Shown here: piece by piece, positions 8,401 through 15,275 of the stretch | How the letters are laid out: every line of letters starts with the position of its first letter | Numbering within the stretch: the first letter of the stretch is position 1 | Source: SM23-32 sp964434535 | GTDB taxonomy: Bacteria > Planctomycetota > Brocadiia > SM23-32 | Assembly (NCBI GenBank): GCA_964434535.1 | Contig: CAYSWA010000049.1 | Coordinates: forward strand, 1 to 16,830 | DNA length: 16,830 nt | Reading direction: 5' to 3' | Position numbers and translations under genes: made by a program | The notes under the pieces: generated by a model | The model's input: only the letters and a program-made list of their open reading frames with translations | What the model was told of the DNA's origin: nothing | The model's database searches: none

Positions 8401-8680
8401 TGCGGGCGATGTAGTCCTCGGCGGCCTCGAGGGCCTCCTCGTAGAGGGCGAGGCGGAGCTTGCACATGACCAGGCGCTCGGCGGCGCGGTGCCAGTCGCC
8501 CTGCTCCGCCTCGAGGATCCGGGCGTAGATGTCGGCGGACTCCGCGTAGTGCTTCCGTTCGAACAGATCATCGGCCTTTGCGATCCCCAAGGGCGGGATC
8601 GGGTCGGGCCGGGCGGCCGCGCAGGTGAGGGCGAACGTGAGGAGCAGCGCCGAAGCGGCGAGTCGGATCCTGGCATGCAT
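2429..8680 (-). CDS. Secreted bacterial alpha-2-macroglobulin with thioester
   Basis: A 2083-aa protein, longer than the roughly 1500-1900 usual for bacterial A2M. The signal peptide is residues 1-23 (CAAA|RPD); Cys20 is not in a good lipobox, so it is probably soluble rather than a lipoprotein. TPR-like helices fill much of residues 30-420 (for example 384-414), then MG domains begin near 425, with the MG2 hallmark TDRPVYRP at 683-690. A Trp/Tyr-rich stretch occupies 827-875. An Ala/Glu/Pro-rich, protease-accessible bait-like region lies at about 1294-1340, followed by the A2M domain (LWVADATTGEDG...WKVSAWAMG). The thioester motif CTEQ is intact (Cys1560-Gln1563, in YPYGCTEQT), followed by the alpha-alpha thioester domain and a C-terminal receptor-like domain (FEDMKPAG, ELRDEKVAFF, GLFHALP, MYVPELRG). 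The family traps proteases in the periplasm or outside. No penicillin-binding protein 1C gene is adjacent, unlike in E. coli yfhM. The start has AGGAG 7 nt upstream. Confidence 0.95.
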   Translation of the reverse strand: MHARIRLAASALLLTFALTCAAARPDPIPPLGIAKADDLFERKHYAESADIYARILEAEQGDWHRAAERLVMCKLRLALYEEALEAAEDYIARTAGAPQQARAERLTGHLYMLLPHWGTRSGGEFHRGEHRQGIYLQSHTYDKKHAVAHMERARELYAELDSGDPAWHEERIGCTFDLAGMLSRFGIYDDEPYFWHRWWGQRDEFLAETAGEEDFDEGYSTWQWRRKRPIGLRVGTDGEPIWPREPHRYGPDLPDDEKILYLLGEARALDTTEERRHTALSYYRQAMLARKRFGMDRLNNYAALYHTGHGRPLQEELESHNPWELAHDEALALAGGRIRRVALPEHFDVLGLLRRVAEDYATSGVADQARYGAGLYCQSRQQYVQAVEQYEALAEVFPESKWAGQARSQIWRIREPQVQLSQSGVQLPGRPAALQLSHRNLERVHFVARKVDLPALMATLRAKARQETDETNAYMHMLRTWHHYLVDGRGDQAQRRLIAGHVGEEVARWAEPVPNDGSHRYAQAMLRTPLKEPGAYLLYAYVGEPPEAEARKTGTDLLGLGASRAVVVLTDLAFVEKPTETGNLYYVADAATGAPVPEARVSVLEAWQTRSLITRKHLWHVREVEQDVDADGLTLVERPADRHGQLHVLVSAPGGRMAWSEMSYWRGYRPSEMRQGTFAYVITDRPVYRPQQTVRYKAWLRRMREGIYQNAPHEEFGLVVYDPRGDEVLNVGKRTDEYGGLDGELMLGEEPPLGAYRIQVREGNRRLGGGTFRVEEYKKPEFEVTVEPDRTHAKLGETLTAVIRARYYFGAPVTDATVSYKVFREEYSQTYYFPGRWDWLYGPGYGRSWYGYEWLPWWGEVECCWAPPPWWWGYQPRSPVRELVKQGEGPIGPDGTLEVEIDTAPALRDHPDRDHRYVVEAEVRDASRRVIAGEGDVKVTRRAFYATVQTDRGYYRPGEEMAVTIRCLTPDSRPVQTEGLVTVSRIVYGGADNARIDEEELDRWPAETDERGLLTFRMRHERSDQLKIAFAAPDAWGGTVRGYGVAWIVGRDFDGRLYRFNDLELITDKHTYRPGETCHLMINTRRAGSHVLFADEVDSGALLSYRLLRLPTGHTVVDVPIEEGDAPNIFVEATTVADLRVHQQARRICVPPEQMVADLTVETDRAEYRPGERATISVAARAPDGGPADVQVALSAFDKSVLYIQEESAPPIAKYFHGRLRHHHPQMVTNLLEQFAAYGRVLRPFRRLAPLPPAWDGLWGPQVEDWAGITDEELDELRSRTPVGYGMREQMARGAVMEGVAAPMAEAEAPGLGGAADMAKAAEAPAPAFAEAEVRQEFADTALWVADATTGEDGETTLTVEMPENLTTWKVSAWAMGKDTRVGQGSTEAATTKDLLVRLQAPRFFLERDEVVVSANVHNYLGEAKTARVSLDVPPEHLALMDGHPQTVDVEVAADGERRVDWRVKVLKEGTAAVTVKALTDEESDAVRMTFPVLVHGMTVQDSYCGMMRPEPARAVHTVRLRVPERRRPELTRLEVQFAPTLVGAMLDALPYCLDYPYGCTEQTVSRFLPAVLTLKTLDAMGITLEDVRQIRGRMAEVRRIEKGEHRRIYADNPVFDTDELFTIIEKGLERIGDMQHGDGGWAWWKEGESSPYLTAYVLHALVSARECDVAVDEQMIRRGMEFLRTHEAAELRKEHWRPSATHAFAAYVLSMRGLRAEDCAERLYEGRDKLGLYGKALLSLALANLEDERGEIVLRNVLQHLETNRETGVAWLRTPQQGWWHWWNNDIETNAWCLRALARLDPQHEAAPMLVKWLLENRRNGYYWRSTRDTTLCVAAMSEFVVATGEGEADYALTLSLDGGTVTKTVRISRENFLTAPNSFVLEGAALSGGEHTLTISKDGPGALYWSAYLRYFTKEEQIPAAGLQLKLDRTYYLLRQIPFEVEVEGAEGQKLTERRLRYERAPLKDGDRVESGDVIQVELRVTSDNDYTFLVFEDMKPAGCEPTQVRSGGKGQEGFYSYMELRDEKVAFFADAIARGEHLLRYRLRAEVPGLFHALPAVVQAMYVPELRGNSAELALEIADR

Positions 8681-8830
8681 CGCGTATCTCCTGGGGCAGC
8701 ATGGTTCCGGGGCGCCAGTCTACGCCATGAGACGTCGCAGGGCCAGACTATGTTCCGCGCTTTGCCCGGCCGGCCCGCTCCCGTACCATGGAGCAACGTG
8801 GAATCCTTCACACGTTTGGGAGCGAACGGG
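8681..8830. promoter_or_regulatory. Divergent intergenic region with weak promoter candidates
   Basis: This 150-bp spacer separates the alpha-2-macroglobulin and glycoside hydrolase genes. The best plus-strand candidate is TTGCCC (8762-8767), 16 bp, TACCAT (8784-8789). The best minus-strand candidate is TGGCCC (8745-8740), 17 bp, TAGACT (8722-8717); TAGACT is also the -10 of rRNA P1 in this window. Neither is strong, so both genes may be weakly or conditionally expressed. Clear SD sites flank it: AGGAG at 8688-8692 (minus) and GGGAG at 8818-8822 (plus). Confidence 0.35.
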
Positions 8831-11527
8831 ATGCTCGGAAGACGGCTGTGCCTGGTGCTTCTCATGGCGTTCTCATTGGCCGCTGCGTCGTCCCCTGCCC
8901 GGGCGGCCGACTACGTATGGTGGGAGGGCGAGGACGCCTACCAGCACAACTTCAGCGGCGAGCCGTTCGCGCCGGGGACGCTGGACCATCCGGAGGAGCT
9001 CTCCGGCGGGCAGTGGCTCAACACCGGCGGCGAGCAGGTAGGGCCGGAGGTGTTCGCCCGCTGGCACGTCCGCGTGCCCGCCTCGGGCGCCTACCACCTG
9101 TATGCCCGCAAGTTCTGGCACCACGGGCCCTTCCGGTGGCGGTTCGGCGACGGGCCGTGGCGCCGGGTCGAGCGGGTGGCGCTGATCGACTCGGTGGAGC
9201 TGAAGAAGTTCATCGTGGCCAACTGGGTGAGCCTGGGCCAGGTCGAACTCGAAGCGGGCGCGCACGTGTTCGAGATCCGCCTGCTGGCCGGCCCCGGCGA
9301 GAGCACGGCCGCCGCCTTCGACTGCTTCGTGCTCACGCGCGAGCCGTTCATGCCCTCCGGCAAGCTGCGCCCCGGCCAGAAGAGCGGCAAGGCCATGCCC
9401 GGCTACTGGGCCTTCGAGCCCGACGTGGACACCTTCGCCGAGAGCCCGATCGACCTGCGCTACCTCAACGACGAGACGGCCGGCGACCGGGGCTTCCTGA
9501 AGGCGCGGGGGCTTGACTTCGTCTTCGAAGACGAGGGACGGCCCGTCCGCTTCTGGGGCGTCTGCTGCGGCTCGAACACGGTCGACATGGACCGCGCCCA
9601 GGTCGACTACGTGGCCCGCAAGCTCGCCAAGGGCGGGGTGAACATGATCCGCGTGCACAGCGGCATCTTCGACCCCGCCTCCCCCGACCCGGCGGCCGTC
9701 GACGAGCGCTACGTGGCCAGCCTCCACTACTTCGTGGCCGCCATGAAGCGCGAGGGCATCTACACCCACCTGTCCATCTACTTCCCGCTATGGTTCCACG
9801 TCAAGCCCTCCTATGGCCTGCCGGGCTTCGAGGGGATCGAGAACGACATCCCCTTCGCTCTGCTCTTCTTCCACCCCCGGATGCAGGAGATCTACAAGGC
9901 GTGGGTCACGGCGCTGATGAGCACGGTCAACCCGAACACGGGCCTCTCGCTCGCCGACGATCCGGCCGTCGGCGTCTTCGAGATCATCAACGAAGACAAC
10001 TACTTCTTCTGGACGTTCAGCCCCGGCCGGAACATCCCCTACGAGTGCATCGCGCTGCTGGAGGAGCGGTTCGCCGGCTGGGCCGCGCGGCGGTACGGCT
10101 CACAGAAGGCGGCGCTGGATGCCTGGGGCTTCGAGAACGAGCGGGACGCCCCCGACGAGGGCCGGCTCGGCCTGATGCAGGTCTGGCATCTCACGCGCGA
10201 CGCCCTCCGCCAGATGCCCGCCTCGCGCAAGCGCGCCGCCGACCAGGCACGCTTCCTCACCGAGGAGCTGCGCGCCTTCTACGAGGGGATGCACGGCTGG
10301 CTGCGCGACGAGATCGGCGTCAAATGCCCGATCGTCGCCACCAACTGGACCACCGCCGATCCGGCGCTGCTCGGCGCGCTCGATAAGTACACCAACGCCG
10401 CCTGCGAGGTGATGGACCGCCACGCCTACACCGGCGCGCCCCACGAGACCGACCGGGGCTACGCCGTCACGGCCGGCGACCGCTACCAGGACCGCTGCTT
10501 CCTGCTCCATCCGGGCGAGGTCGCCGTGCGTGAGCTCCAGTACGACGGCCACCCCCACATCGTCACCGAGTACGCCTTCCCCATGATCAACCGCTATCGC
10601 AACGAGGCCGCGGTCCTCGGGGCCGTCTACGGCGCCCTCCAGGGCACCGACGGGCTCTTCTTCTTCGCGCTGGGCGGCCCCGGCTGGCGCGGCCAGCTCG
10701 GCAAGTGGCCGGTCATGGTGCCGTCCGTCTACGGGCAGTTCCCCGCTGCCGCCCTCATCTACCGGCGCGGCGACGTGGCCGAGGCACAGACCGTCGTCCA
10801 CCAGGTGCTCAGCCTGGAGGACCTCTACGCGCTGGAGGGCTCCGGCACGAGCGAACCCCAGGCGATAGACGGCATGCGGGCCGGCGAAGTGCCGCCCGGC
10901 GGGCGCGCCACGGGCGTGCGGGTCTCCAACATCGACCCCCTCGCCTACTACGTCGGGCGCGTGCTGCGCAGCTTCTCCGGGGACGCCGCGCACGCCGTGA
11001 TGACCGACATGAGCCCCTACATCGACCGCGAGCGCAAGAAGATACGGAGCATCGACGGGCAGGCGTCCTGGGACTACGGGGCGGGCTACGCCACCGTGAA
11101 CACGCCGCGAGCGCAGGGCGCCACCGGGCTGCTGCGCAAGGCCGGGCGGATCGAGACCGACGACGTCGCCATCGACATGGGCAGCGAGTACGCCTCGGTG
11201 CTCGTGACCGCCCTCGATGAGGCGCCGATCGGATCGGCCCGCAAGCTGCTCGTCCAGGTCATGACCGAGGAGACGAACTTCGGCTGGCAGGACGCGCACG
11301 AGGGCGAGATGAAGCGCGTCGTCTCGCTCGGCACGCCGCCGCTCAACGTGCGGCTCGCCGAAGGCACGGTCCTGATCAGGCGGCCCGACGTCGGGCGGCT
11401 CTCCGTGACGGCCCTCGACCCGAACGGCTACCCGCTGGACCGGCGGGTCCGCGCCCGGCTCAGCGGGGAGGGCCTCGCCATCGAGCTGCTGCCCGACGTG
11501 CTCTACTACGTGGTGCAGGCGCAGTGA
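8831..11527 (+). CDS. Secreted clan GH-A-like glycoside hydrolase
   Basis: An 898-aa protein with a signal peptide (1-25, ARA|ADY). Residues about 28-175 look like a beta-sandwich carbohydrate-binding domain (WWEGEDA near the start; AFDCFVLTREPF near the end). A (beta/alpha)8 hydrolase domain follows: RFWGVCCGSN and GGVNMIRVHSG fit the first strands of GH5/GH42-like enzymes, EIINEDN gives the acid/base candidate Glu388 after Asn387 at the end of strand 4, and HIVTEYAFP gives the nucleophile candidate Glu580. A C-terminal beta-rich region (about 690-898) follows. It probably cleaves beta-linked polysaccharide outside the cytoplasm; the substrate is not deducible. The start at 8831 is favoured by the signal peptide and GGGAG 8 nt upstream. 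The frame stays open far upstream (to 3770), but that part is antisense to the alpha-2-macroglobulin gene and is not coding. No sugar transporter or regulator is adjacent. Confidence 0.88.
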   Translation: MLGRRLCLVLLMAFSLAAASSPARAADYVWWEGEDAYQHNFSGEPFAPGTLDHPEELSGGQWLNTGGEQVGPEVFARWHVRVPASGAYHLYARKFWHHGPFRWRFGDGPWRRVERVALIDSVELKKFIVANWVSLGQVELEAGAHVFEIRLLAGPGESTAAAFDCFVLTREPFMPSGKLRPGQKSGKAMPGYWAFEPDVDTFAESPIDLRYLNDETAGDRGFLKARGLDFVFEDEGRPVRFWGVCCGSNTVDMDRAQVDYVARKLAKGGVNMIRVHSGIFDPASPDPAAVDERYVASLHYFVAAMKREGIYTHLSIYFPLWFHVKPSYGLPGFEGIENDIPFALLFFHPRMQEIYKAWVTALMSTVNPNTGLSLADDPAVGVFEIINEDNYFFWTFSPGRNIPYECIALLEERFAGWAARRYGSQKAALDAWGFENERDAPDEGRLGLMQVWHLTRDALRQMPASRKRAADQARFLTEELRAFYEGMHGWLRDEIGVKCPIVATNWTTADPALLGALDKYTNAACEVMDRHAYTGAPHETDRGYAVTAGDRYQDRCFLLHPGEVAVRELQYDGHPHIVTEYAFPMINRYRNEAAVLGAVYGALQGTDGLFFFALGGPGWRGQLGKWPVMVPSVYGQFPAAALIYRRGDVAEAQTVVHQVLSLEDLYALEGSGTSEPQAIDGMRAGEVPPGGRATGVRVSNIDPLAYYVGRVLRSFSGDAAHAVMTDMSPYIDRERKKIRSIDGQASWDYGAGYATVNTPRAQGATGLLRKAGRIETDDVAIDMGSEYASVLVTALDEAPIGSARKLLVQVMTEETNFGWQDAHEGEMKRVVSLGTPPLNVRLAEGTVLIRRPDVGRLSVTALDPNGYPLDRRVRARLSGEGLAIELLPDVLYYVVQAQ

Positions 11528-11551
11528 GCGGGCCGAGGGCGCGCCGGCGGC

Positions 11552-12082
11552 TCATGCCTCGCCCAGCAGGGTCAGGGCGACCCGGTCGCCTTCGTCATCC
11601 AGGCGGAAGCGCAGTGCTTTGCCGGCGACTTCCGCGACGAACTCGCCCCGCTCGGCGCCGGGCAGCGCGCGCAGCGCGTCCATCTCCGCCCGCGCCCAGT
11701 GCTCCGGAACGGGCCAGGGGTTCTCGCCCTCGACGGAGCCGCAAGGCTGGCCCCGTTCATCGGTCACGAGCAGCCCGCCCGGCACCAGCTCCATGCGGAC
11801 CTGCGCGCCGGGCGTGTCCCGCAGCACGAGCTGCAGCAGATGCTCGGCGCCGGTCGCGCCGGGGTCCAGCTCGCCCGATTCCTCCGGCGCCAGGCAGTGC
11901 TCCCACTCCCACTCGGCCAGGCGGTCGCCCGGGATGCCCCAGGCGCTCCGCACGGGGCGGATTCCCTGGGGGCAGTGGCCCACGGCGTGCAGCCCGCTGA
12001 GCGCCCCGTCCAGGTCGCCCGCTTCCACGAAACCGGTCACCCGCGCCCGCGACTCGTCGAACCCGAACCAGGCATACCGCAT
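11552..12082 (-). CDS. Hypothetical acidic protein
   Basis: A 176-aa protein of no family I recognise. It starts MRYAWFGFDESRARVTGFVE and has no signal peptide or membrane segment, so it should be cytoplasmic. It is acidic, with a Trp/Glu patch (LAEWEWEHC), three Cys (in GHCPQG, EHC and QPC) and a C-terminal FRLDDEGDRVALTLLGE strand pair. The gene is supported by a good SD (GGAGGGG, about 4 nt before ATG) and a promoter at 12124-12152. It converges with the glycoside hydrolase gene with only 24 bp between the stops and no obvious terminator. It is divergent from the DUF1638-HyuA fusion and could be co-regulated with it. Confidence 0.75.
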   Translation of the reverse strand: MRYAWFGFDESRARVTGFVEAGDLDGALSGLHAVGHCPQGIRPVRSAWGIPGDRLAEWEWEHCLAPEESGELDPGATGAEHLLQLVLRDTPGAQVRMELVPGGLLVTDERGQPCGSVEGENPWPVPEHWARAEMDALRALPGAERGEFVAEVAGKALRFRLDDEGDRVALTLLGEA

Positions 12083-12123
12083 CGCACCCCTCCCACGGGA
12101 CGATGGCCGTCCGTCGGCGCCGC

Positions 12124-12152
12124 ATTATAGAGGCGAGGGCAAGGGGGCGCAA
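12124..12152 (-). promoter_or_regulatory. Promoter of the hypothetical gene at 11552-12082
   Basis: On the minus strand a perfect TATAAT (12129-12124) lies 17 bp from TTGCGC (12152-12147). The -35 is poor after TTG, but the -10 is consensus in otherwise very GC-rich DNA. The leader would be about 35 nt with a strong SD. Confidence 0.6.
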
Positions 12153-12165
12153 GCCGTCGGGGCAT

Positions 12166-12194
12166 TTGCGGGGCCGGCCGAGCGGTCCTATGAT
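12166..12194 (+). promoter_or_regulatory. Promoter of the DUF1638-HyuA fusion gene
   Basis: TTGCGG (12166-12171), 17 bp, TATGAT (12189-12194) lies back to back with the minus-strand promoter, the two -35 elements being 13 bp apart. Transcription would start near 12201, giving a leader of about 40 nt to the ATG at 12240. The closeness suggests shared control by any regulator bound between them. Confidence 0.55.
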
Positions 12195-12239
12195 GAAGGT
12201 TCGCGCTCCCCCCACGCGCTCCCCGCTGAGGCCGAGTCC

Positions 12240-15044
12240 ATGAAGCTGAAGGTGATCGCGTGCGGCGTCTTCGAGCGGGAGCTGCGCGCCGTCGCCGCCG
12301 GGTCCGCCCACGAGGTGGACGTCCTGCTGCTGGACGCCGGCCTGCACGCCGCGCCGGACCAGCTGCGGCTCCGCGCGCAGGAGGCCGTCGACGCCGCCTC
12401 GTCCTGCGGGCGCTACGATGCCGTCTGCCTGACCTACGGGCTCTGCGGGCGGGGCACGGCGGGCCTGGCCGCGCGCGACGTCCCCCTGGTGATTCCCCGC
12501 GTGCACGACTGCATAGCGCTCTTCCTGGGCAGCGGGCGCGCCTACGCCGAGCAGTTCGCGCGCCACCCCGGCACCTTCTACTTCACTACCGGCTGGTACG
12601 ACCACAAGGCCCACCCCGAGCGGACGCGCCTGGCCGCCGCCCGGCGCTTCGACCCCGAGACCCATCCCCGCTTCGCCGAACTCCGGGAGCGCCACGGCGA
12701 GCAGAACGCCCGCTACGTCGTCGAGTTCCTGGAGAGCTGGCGGCGCAACTACTCCCGCGCGGCGCTGATCGACCACGGCTTCGCCACTGCCGAACACCAG
12801 CAGGCTACTCGCGCCGTCGCCCAGGCCGCCGGCTGGCGCTACGAGCGCCTCGAGGGGAGCCTGGCCCTGCTCGAAGACCTCCTCGGCGGCCGTTGGGACG
12901 AGGAGCGGTTCCTCGCCGTCCCGCCCGGACACGTCGTGGTGCCGACCAACGATGAGCGAATCGTGACCGCTGTCGAGGGGGAGGGGAGCGCGGCGGACGC
13001 ACTGCGGGGCGAGACGGGCGTCTTCACCTACGGCGAGCCCGCCGACAGCGGGCCGGGCGGCGTCGGGCTCGGCATAGACGCCGGCGGCACGCATACCGAC
13101 GCCGTCCTCTACGACCTGGACGCCGGCCGCCTGCTCGACAAGGCGAAGGCGCTCACCACGCACCACGAGCTGGTGGCCGGCATCCGCGAGGCGATCGGTC
13201 GGCTGAGCCCGGCGATCCTCCGCCGCGCCGGCTACACCTGCCTCTCGACGACGCTGGCGACGAACGCCATCGTCGAGGGCAGGGGAGTGCCGGTCGGCCT
13301 GATCCTGATGCCCTATCACCCCGGGGCGGCGCGGCAGGTCAGGACGCCGCTCGTGCGCTGCGTGCGGGGCCGAATCAACATCGAGGGCATCGAGGAGGAG
13401 CCGCCCGAGCCGCAGGAGGTGCTCCGGGCGGCAGACGAGCTGGCCACCGAAGGGGCGGCGGCCTTCGCCGTGAGCGGCTACGGCGCCGTGCGCAACCCGA
13501 AGCACGAGCTCGCCGTGAAGGCCCTGCTGGCCGAGCGATACCATGGGCCGGTTGTGTGCGGGCATGAGCTGACCGGGCGGCTGAACTTCGTCCAGCGCGC
13601 CCACACCGCCGTGCTGAACGCCCGCCTGCTGCCGATCATCGCGGACCTGCTCGACTCGGTCGCCCGCGCGCTCGGGGAGGCCGGCGTCGGCGGCCCGCTC
13701 TTCGTGGTGCGCGGCGACGGCTCGATCATGCGCCGCCGGGCGGCCGAGCAGCGCGCCATCGAGACCGTCCTGAGCGGGCCGGCGGCGAGCGCGGCCGGCG
13801 GGCGGCTGCTCACCGGGCGCCTGGACGCCGTCGTGGTGGACATGGGCGGCACCACGACCGACGTGGCGCTGCTGGAAGACGGCCGTCCGGCCCTCAGCGC
13901 CGAGGGCGCCCGCGTGGGCCAGTGGCGCACCAGCGTGACGGCCGCCGAGATCCACACCACCGGCCTCGGCGGCGACAGCGAGGTGCGTCCGGCCGGCCAG
14001 GGCGCCGTAGCCGTGGGGCCGCGCCGCGTGGTGCCGCTCTGCGTGCTCGCCGCCGAGTGGCCGCGCGTGCGCGATGAGCTGAACTCGCTGCTCCAGCGTC
14101 GGCCCTCCGAGCCGCCGGCGCCGGCGGAGCTGGAGTTCTTCACGCTGGCGCGGGACCCCGGCGGGCTCGCCCTGGACGCCCGGGAGCGCGCCCTCGTGGC
14201 GGCGTTGCGCGAACGCCCCCACGGCCGGCGCGCCCTGGCGCGGGCCTGCGGGTCAGAAGAAGGCCTGCTGCCGCTGGGCCGTCTGGAGAGGGTCGGCGTC
14301 GTCCGCCGCGCCGGGGTGACCCCGACCGATGCCCTGCACGTGCTCGGGGAGTTCGCCGCTTACGAGGCGGAGGCCGCGCGGCTGGGGCTCCACCTGTTCG
14401 GGGCGCTGATCGGCTGCGACGCCGCCGAGGCCGCGAGCCTGGTGCGGCGGGAAGTGGAGCGCCAGCTCGCGCTGGCCGTCATGCGCGGCGAGCTGGCCGC
14501 CGAGCGGGGCCCGGGCGCGGAGCCGGGACCCGAGGCGCTGGCGCTGCTGGGGCGGGCGCTCGAGGGCGGGGCCGGCCGACCGTTCCGCCTCAGATGGGAG
14601 CAGCGTCGGCCCGTCGTGGGCATCGGCGCGCCGATCGGCGCCTTCCTGCCGGCTGCCTGCCGGCTGCTCGGCGCGAAGGCGCTGATCCCGCCGCACGCCG
14701 ACGTGGCGAACGCCATCGGCGCCGTCACCAGCCAGGTGGTCGCCCGGGCGACGGCCCGTGTCCGGCCGGGGGAGTTCGGCGGCTACGTGGTCTTCGGGCC
14801 CGAGGGTCGGGGCGAGTTCCCCGACCTGGAGACGGCGCAGGAGGCGGCCCGCCGGGAAGTGGTGGCCCACTGCCGGCGCAGCGCCCGCCGGTTCGGCGCC
14901 GCCGGCGGGCAGGTGCGCGTCGAAGTCCAGCGGCGCGTGGGCCGGCTCCAGGACGGCAGCGTGAAGCTGCTCGAACTGGTCGTGTCGGGCTGCGAGTCGG
15001 CGCCCCCCGCCGTGGCCGCCCGCTCGCCCTCCGGGGAGGCGTAA
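12240..15044 (+). CDS. DUF1638 - hydantoinase/oxoprolinase (HyuA-type) fusion protein
   Basis: A 934-aa protein with two recognisable parts. Residues about 1-205 match DUF1638: VIACGVF at the start, CLTYGLCGRGTAGL, VIPRVHDCIALFLGS and TFYFTTGWYDH. After a linker, residues from about 275 form an ASKHA-fold ATPase of the hydantoinase A/oxoprolinase kind: phosphate loop GIDAGGTHTD (278-287), VLSGPAAS (509-516), second phosphate loop DMGGTTTD (534-541) and TTGLGGDS (573-580). A C-terminal block has GIGAPIGAFLPAA and PPHADVANAIGAVTS, typical of one HyuA subfamily. The usual adenosine-loop GAGGGS reads GLGGDS. Both families turn up near corrinoid methyltransferase genes, and some ASKHA proteins reactivate corrinoid enzymes with ATP; that role is possible but not shown, and amide-ring hydrolysis is the alternative. 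The start at 12240 has GAGG 8 nt upstream and a promoter at 12166. No stop, frameshift or Met lies at the domain junction, so it reads as one polypeptide. Confidence 0.88.
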   Translation: MKLKVIACGVFERELRAVAAGSAHEVDVLLLDAGLHAAPDQLRLRAQEAVDAASSCGRYDAVCLTYGLCGRGTAGLAARDVPLVIPRVHDCIALFLGSGRAYAEQFARHPGTFYFTTGWYDHKAHPERTRLAAARRFDPETHPRFAELRERHGEQNARYVVEFLESWRRNYSRAALIDHGFATAEHQQATRAVAQAAGWRYERLEGSLALLEDLLGGRWDEERFLAVPPGHVVVPTNDERIVTAVEGEGSAADALRGETGVFTYGEPADSGPGGVGLGIDAGGTHTDAVLYDLDAGRLLDKAKALTTHHELVAGIREAIGRLSPAILRRAGYTCLSTTLATNAIVEGRGVPVGLILMPYHPGAARQVRTPLVRCVRGRINIEGIEEEPPEPQEVLRAADELATEGAAAFAVSGYGAVRNPKHELAVKALLAERYHGPVVCGHELTGRLNFVQRAHTAVLNARLLPIIADLLDSVARALGEAGVGGPLFVVRGDGSIMRRRAAEQRAIETVLSGPAASAAGGRLLTGRLDAVVVDMGGTTTDVALLEDGRPALSAEGARVGQWRTSVTAAEIHTTGLGGDSEVRPAGQGAVAVGPRRVVPLCVLAAEWPRVRDELNSLLQRRPSEPPAPAELEFFTLARDPGGLALDARERALVAALRERPHGRRALARACGSEEGLLPLGRLERVGVVRRAGVTPTDALHVLGEFAAYEAEAARLGLHLFGALIGCDAAEAASLVRREVERQLALAVMRGELAAERGPGAEPGPEALALLGRALEGGAGRPFRLRWEQRRPVVGIGAPIGAFLPAACRLLGAKALIPPHADVANAIGAVTSQVVARATARVRPGEFGGYVVFGPEGRGEFPDLETAQEAARREVVAHCRRSARRFGAAGGQVRVEVQRRVGRLQDGSVKLLELVVSGCESAPPAVAARSPSGEA

Positions 15045-15068
15045 AGGGCGCCGCGCTCGTTGCAGGGG

Positions 15069-15093
15069 CGGACACCGTGTGTCCGGTTTCGTT
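15069..15093 (+). terminator. Possible terminator after the fusion gene
   Basis: CGGACAC (15069-15075) and GTGTCCG (15079-15085) form a perfect 7-bp stem with a 3-nt loop, followed by GTTTCGTT. The T-tract is short, so it is a modest terminator. It lies 24 bp after the fusion stop and before the tRNA promoter, the expected place. Confidence 0.5.
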
Positions 15094-15139
15094 ACACTGC
15101 GCCGTTGCAGCGCTGCGGGCGCTGAGCCGCTCTGTGTAT

Positions 15140-15167
15140 TTGATTGCGACGTGCCGGTCGGTATAAT
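15140..15167 (+). promoter_or_regulatory. Promoter of tRNA-Glu
   Basis: TTGATT (15140-15145), 16 bp, perfect TATAAT (15162-15167). The start would be near 15174, about 27 nt before the mature tRNA 5' end. The upstream stretch is relatively AT-rich for this genome. Confidence 0.7.
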
Positions 15168-15200
15168 GGAGAGGCTCGGCGACCCTCGCCGGCGTTCGAC

Positions 15201-15275
15201 GGCCCCATCGTCCAGCGGCTAGGACACCGGACTTTCGATCCGGCAACCGGGGTTCGATTCCCCGTGGGGTCACCA
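15201..15275 (+). tRNA. tRNA-Glu (anticodon UUC)
   Basis: A 75-nt cloverleaf. Acceptor arm GGCCCCA (15201-15207) pairs with TGGGGTC (15265-15271), with one G-U pair. Anticodon stem CCGGA/TCCGG encloses the loop CTTTCGA with anticodon TTC. T arm CCGGG-GTTCGAT-TCCCCG is canonical. Discriminator A at 15272 and an encoded CCA at 15273-15275. It has its own promoter and appears to be a single tRNA unit. Confidence 0.97.

Noticed and set aside
3770..8830. Plus-strand open frame of about 1690 codons running in frame into the glycoside hydrolase gene
   Set aside because: It is the exact reverse-complement frame of the alpha-2-macroglobulin gene. Stops there need TTA, CTA or TCA codons in that gene, and the whole 2083-codon gene has only one (a TCA near residue 1650). 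The antisense translation is low-complexity Leu/Val/Arg/His and has no domains.
11757..14222. 821-codon minus-strand frame opposite the DUF1638-HyuA fusion
   Set aside because: Low-complexity translation with no recognisable motif; the plus-strand frame has two ATPase loops and DUF1638 motifs.
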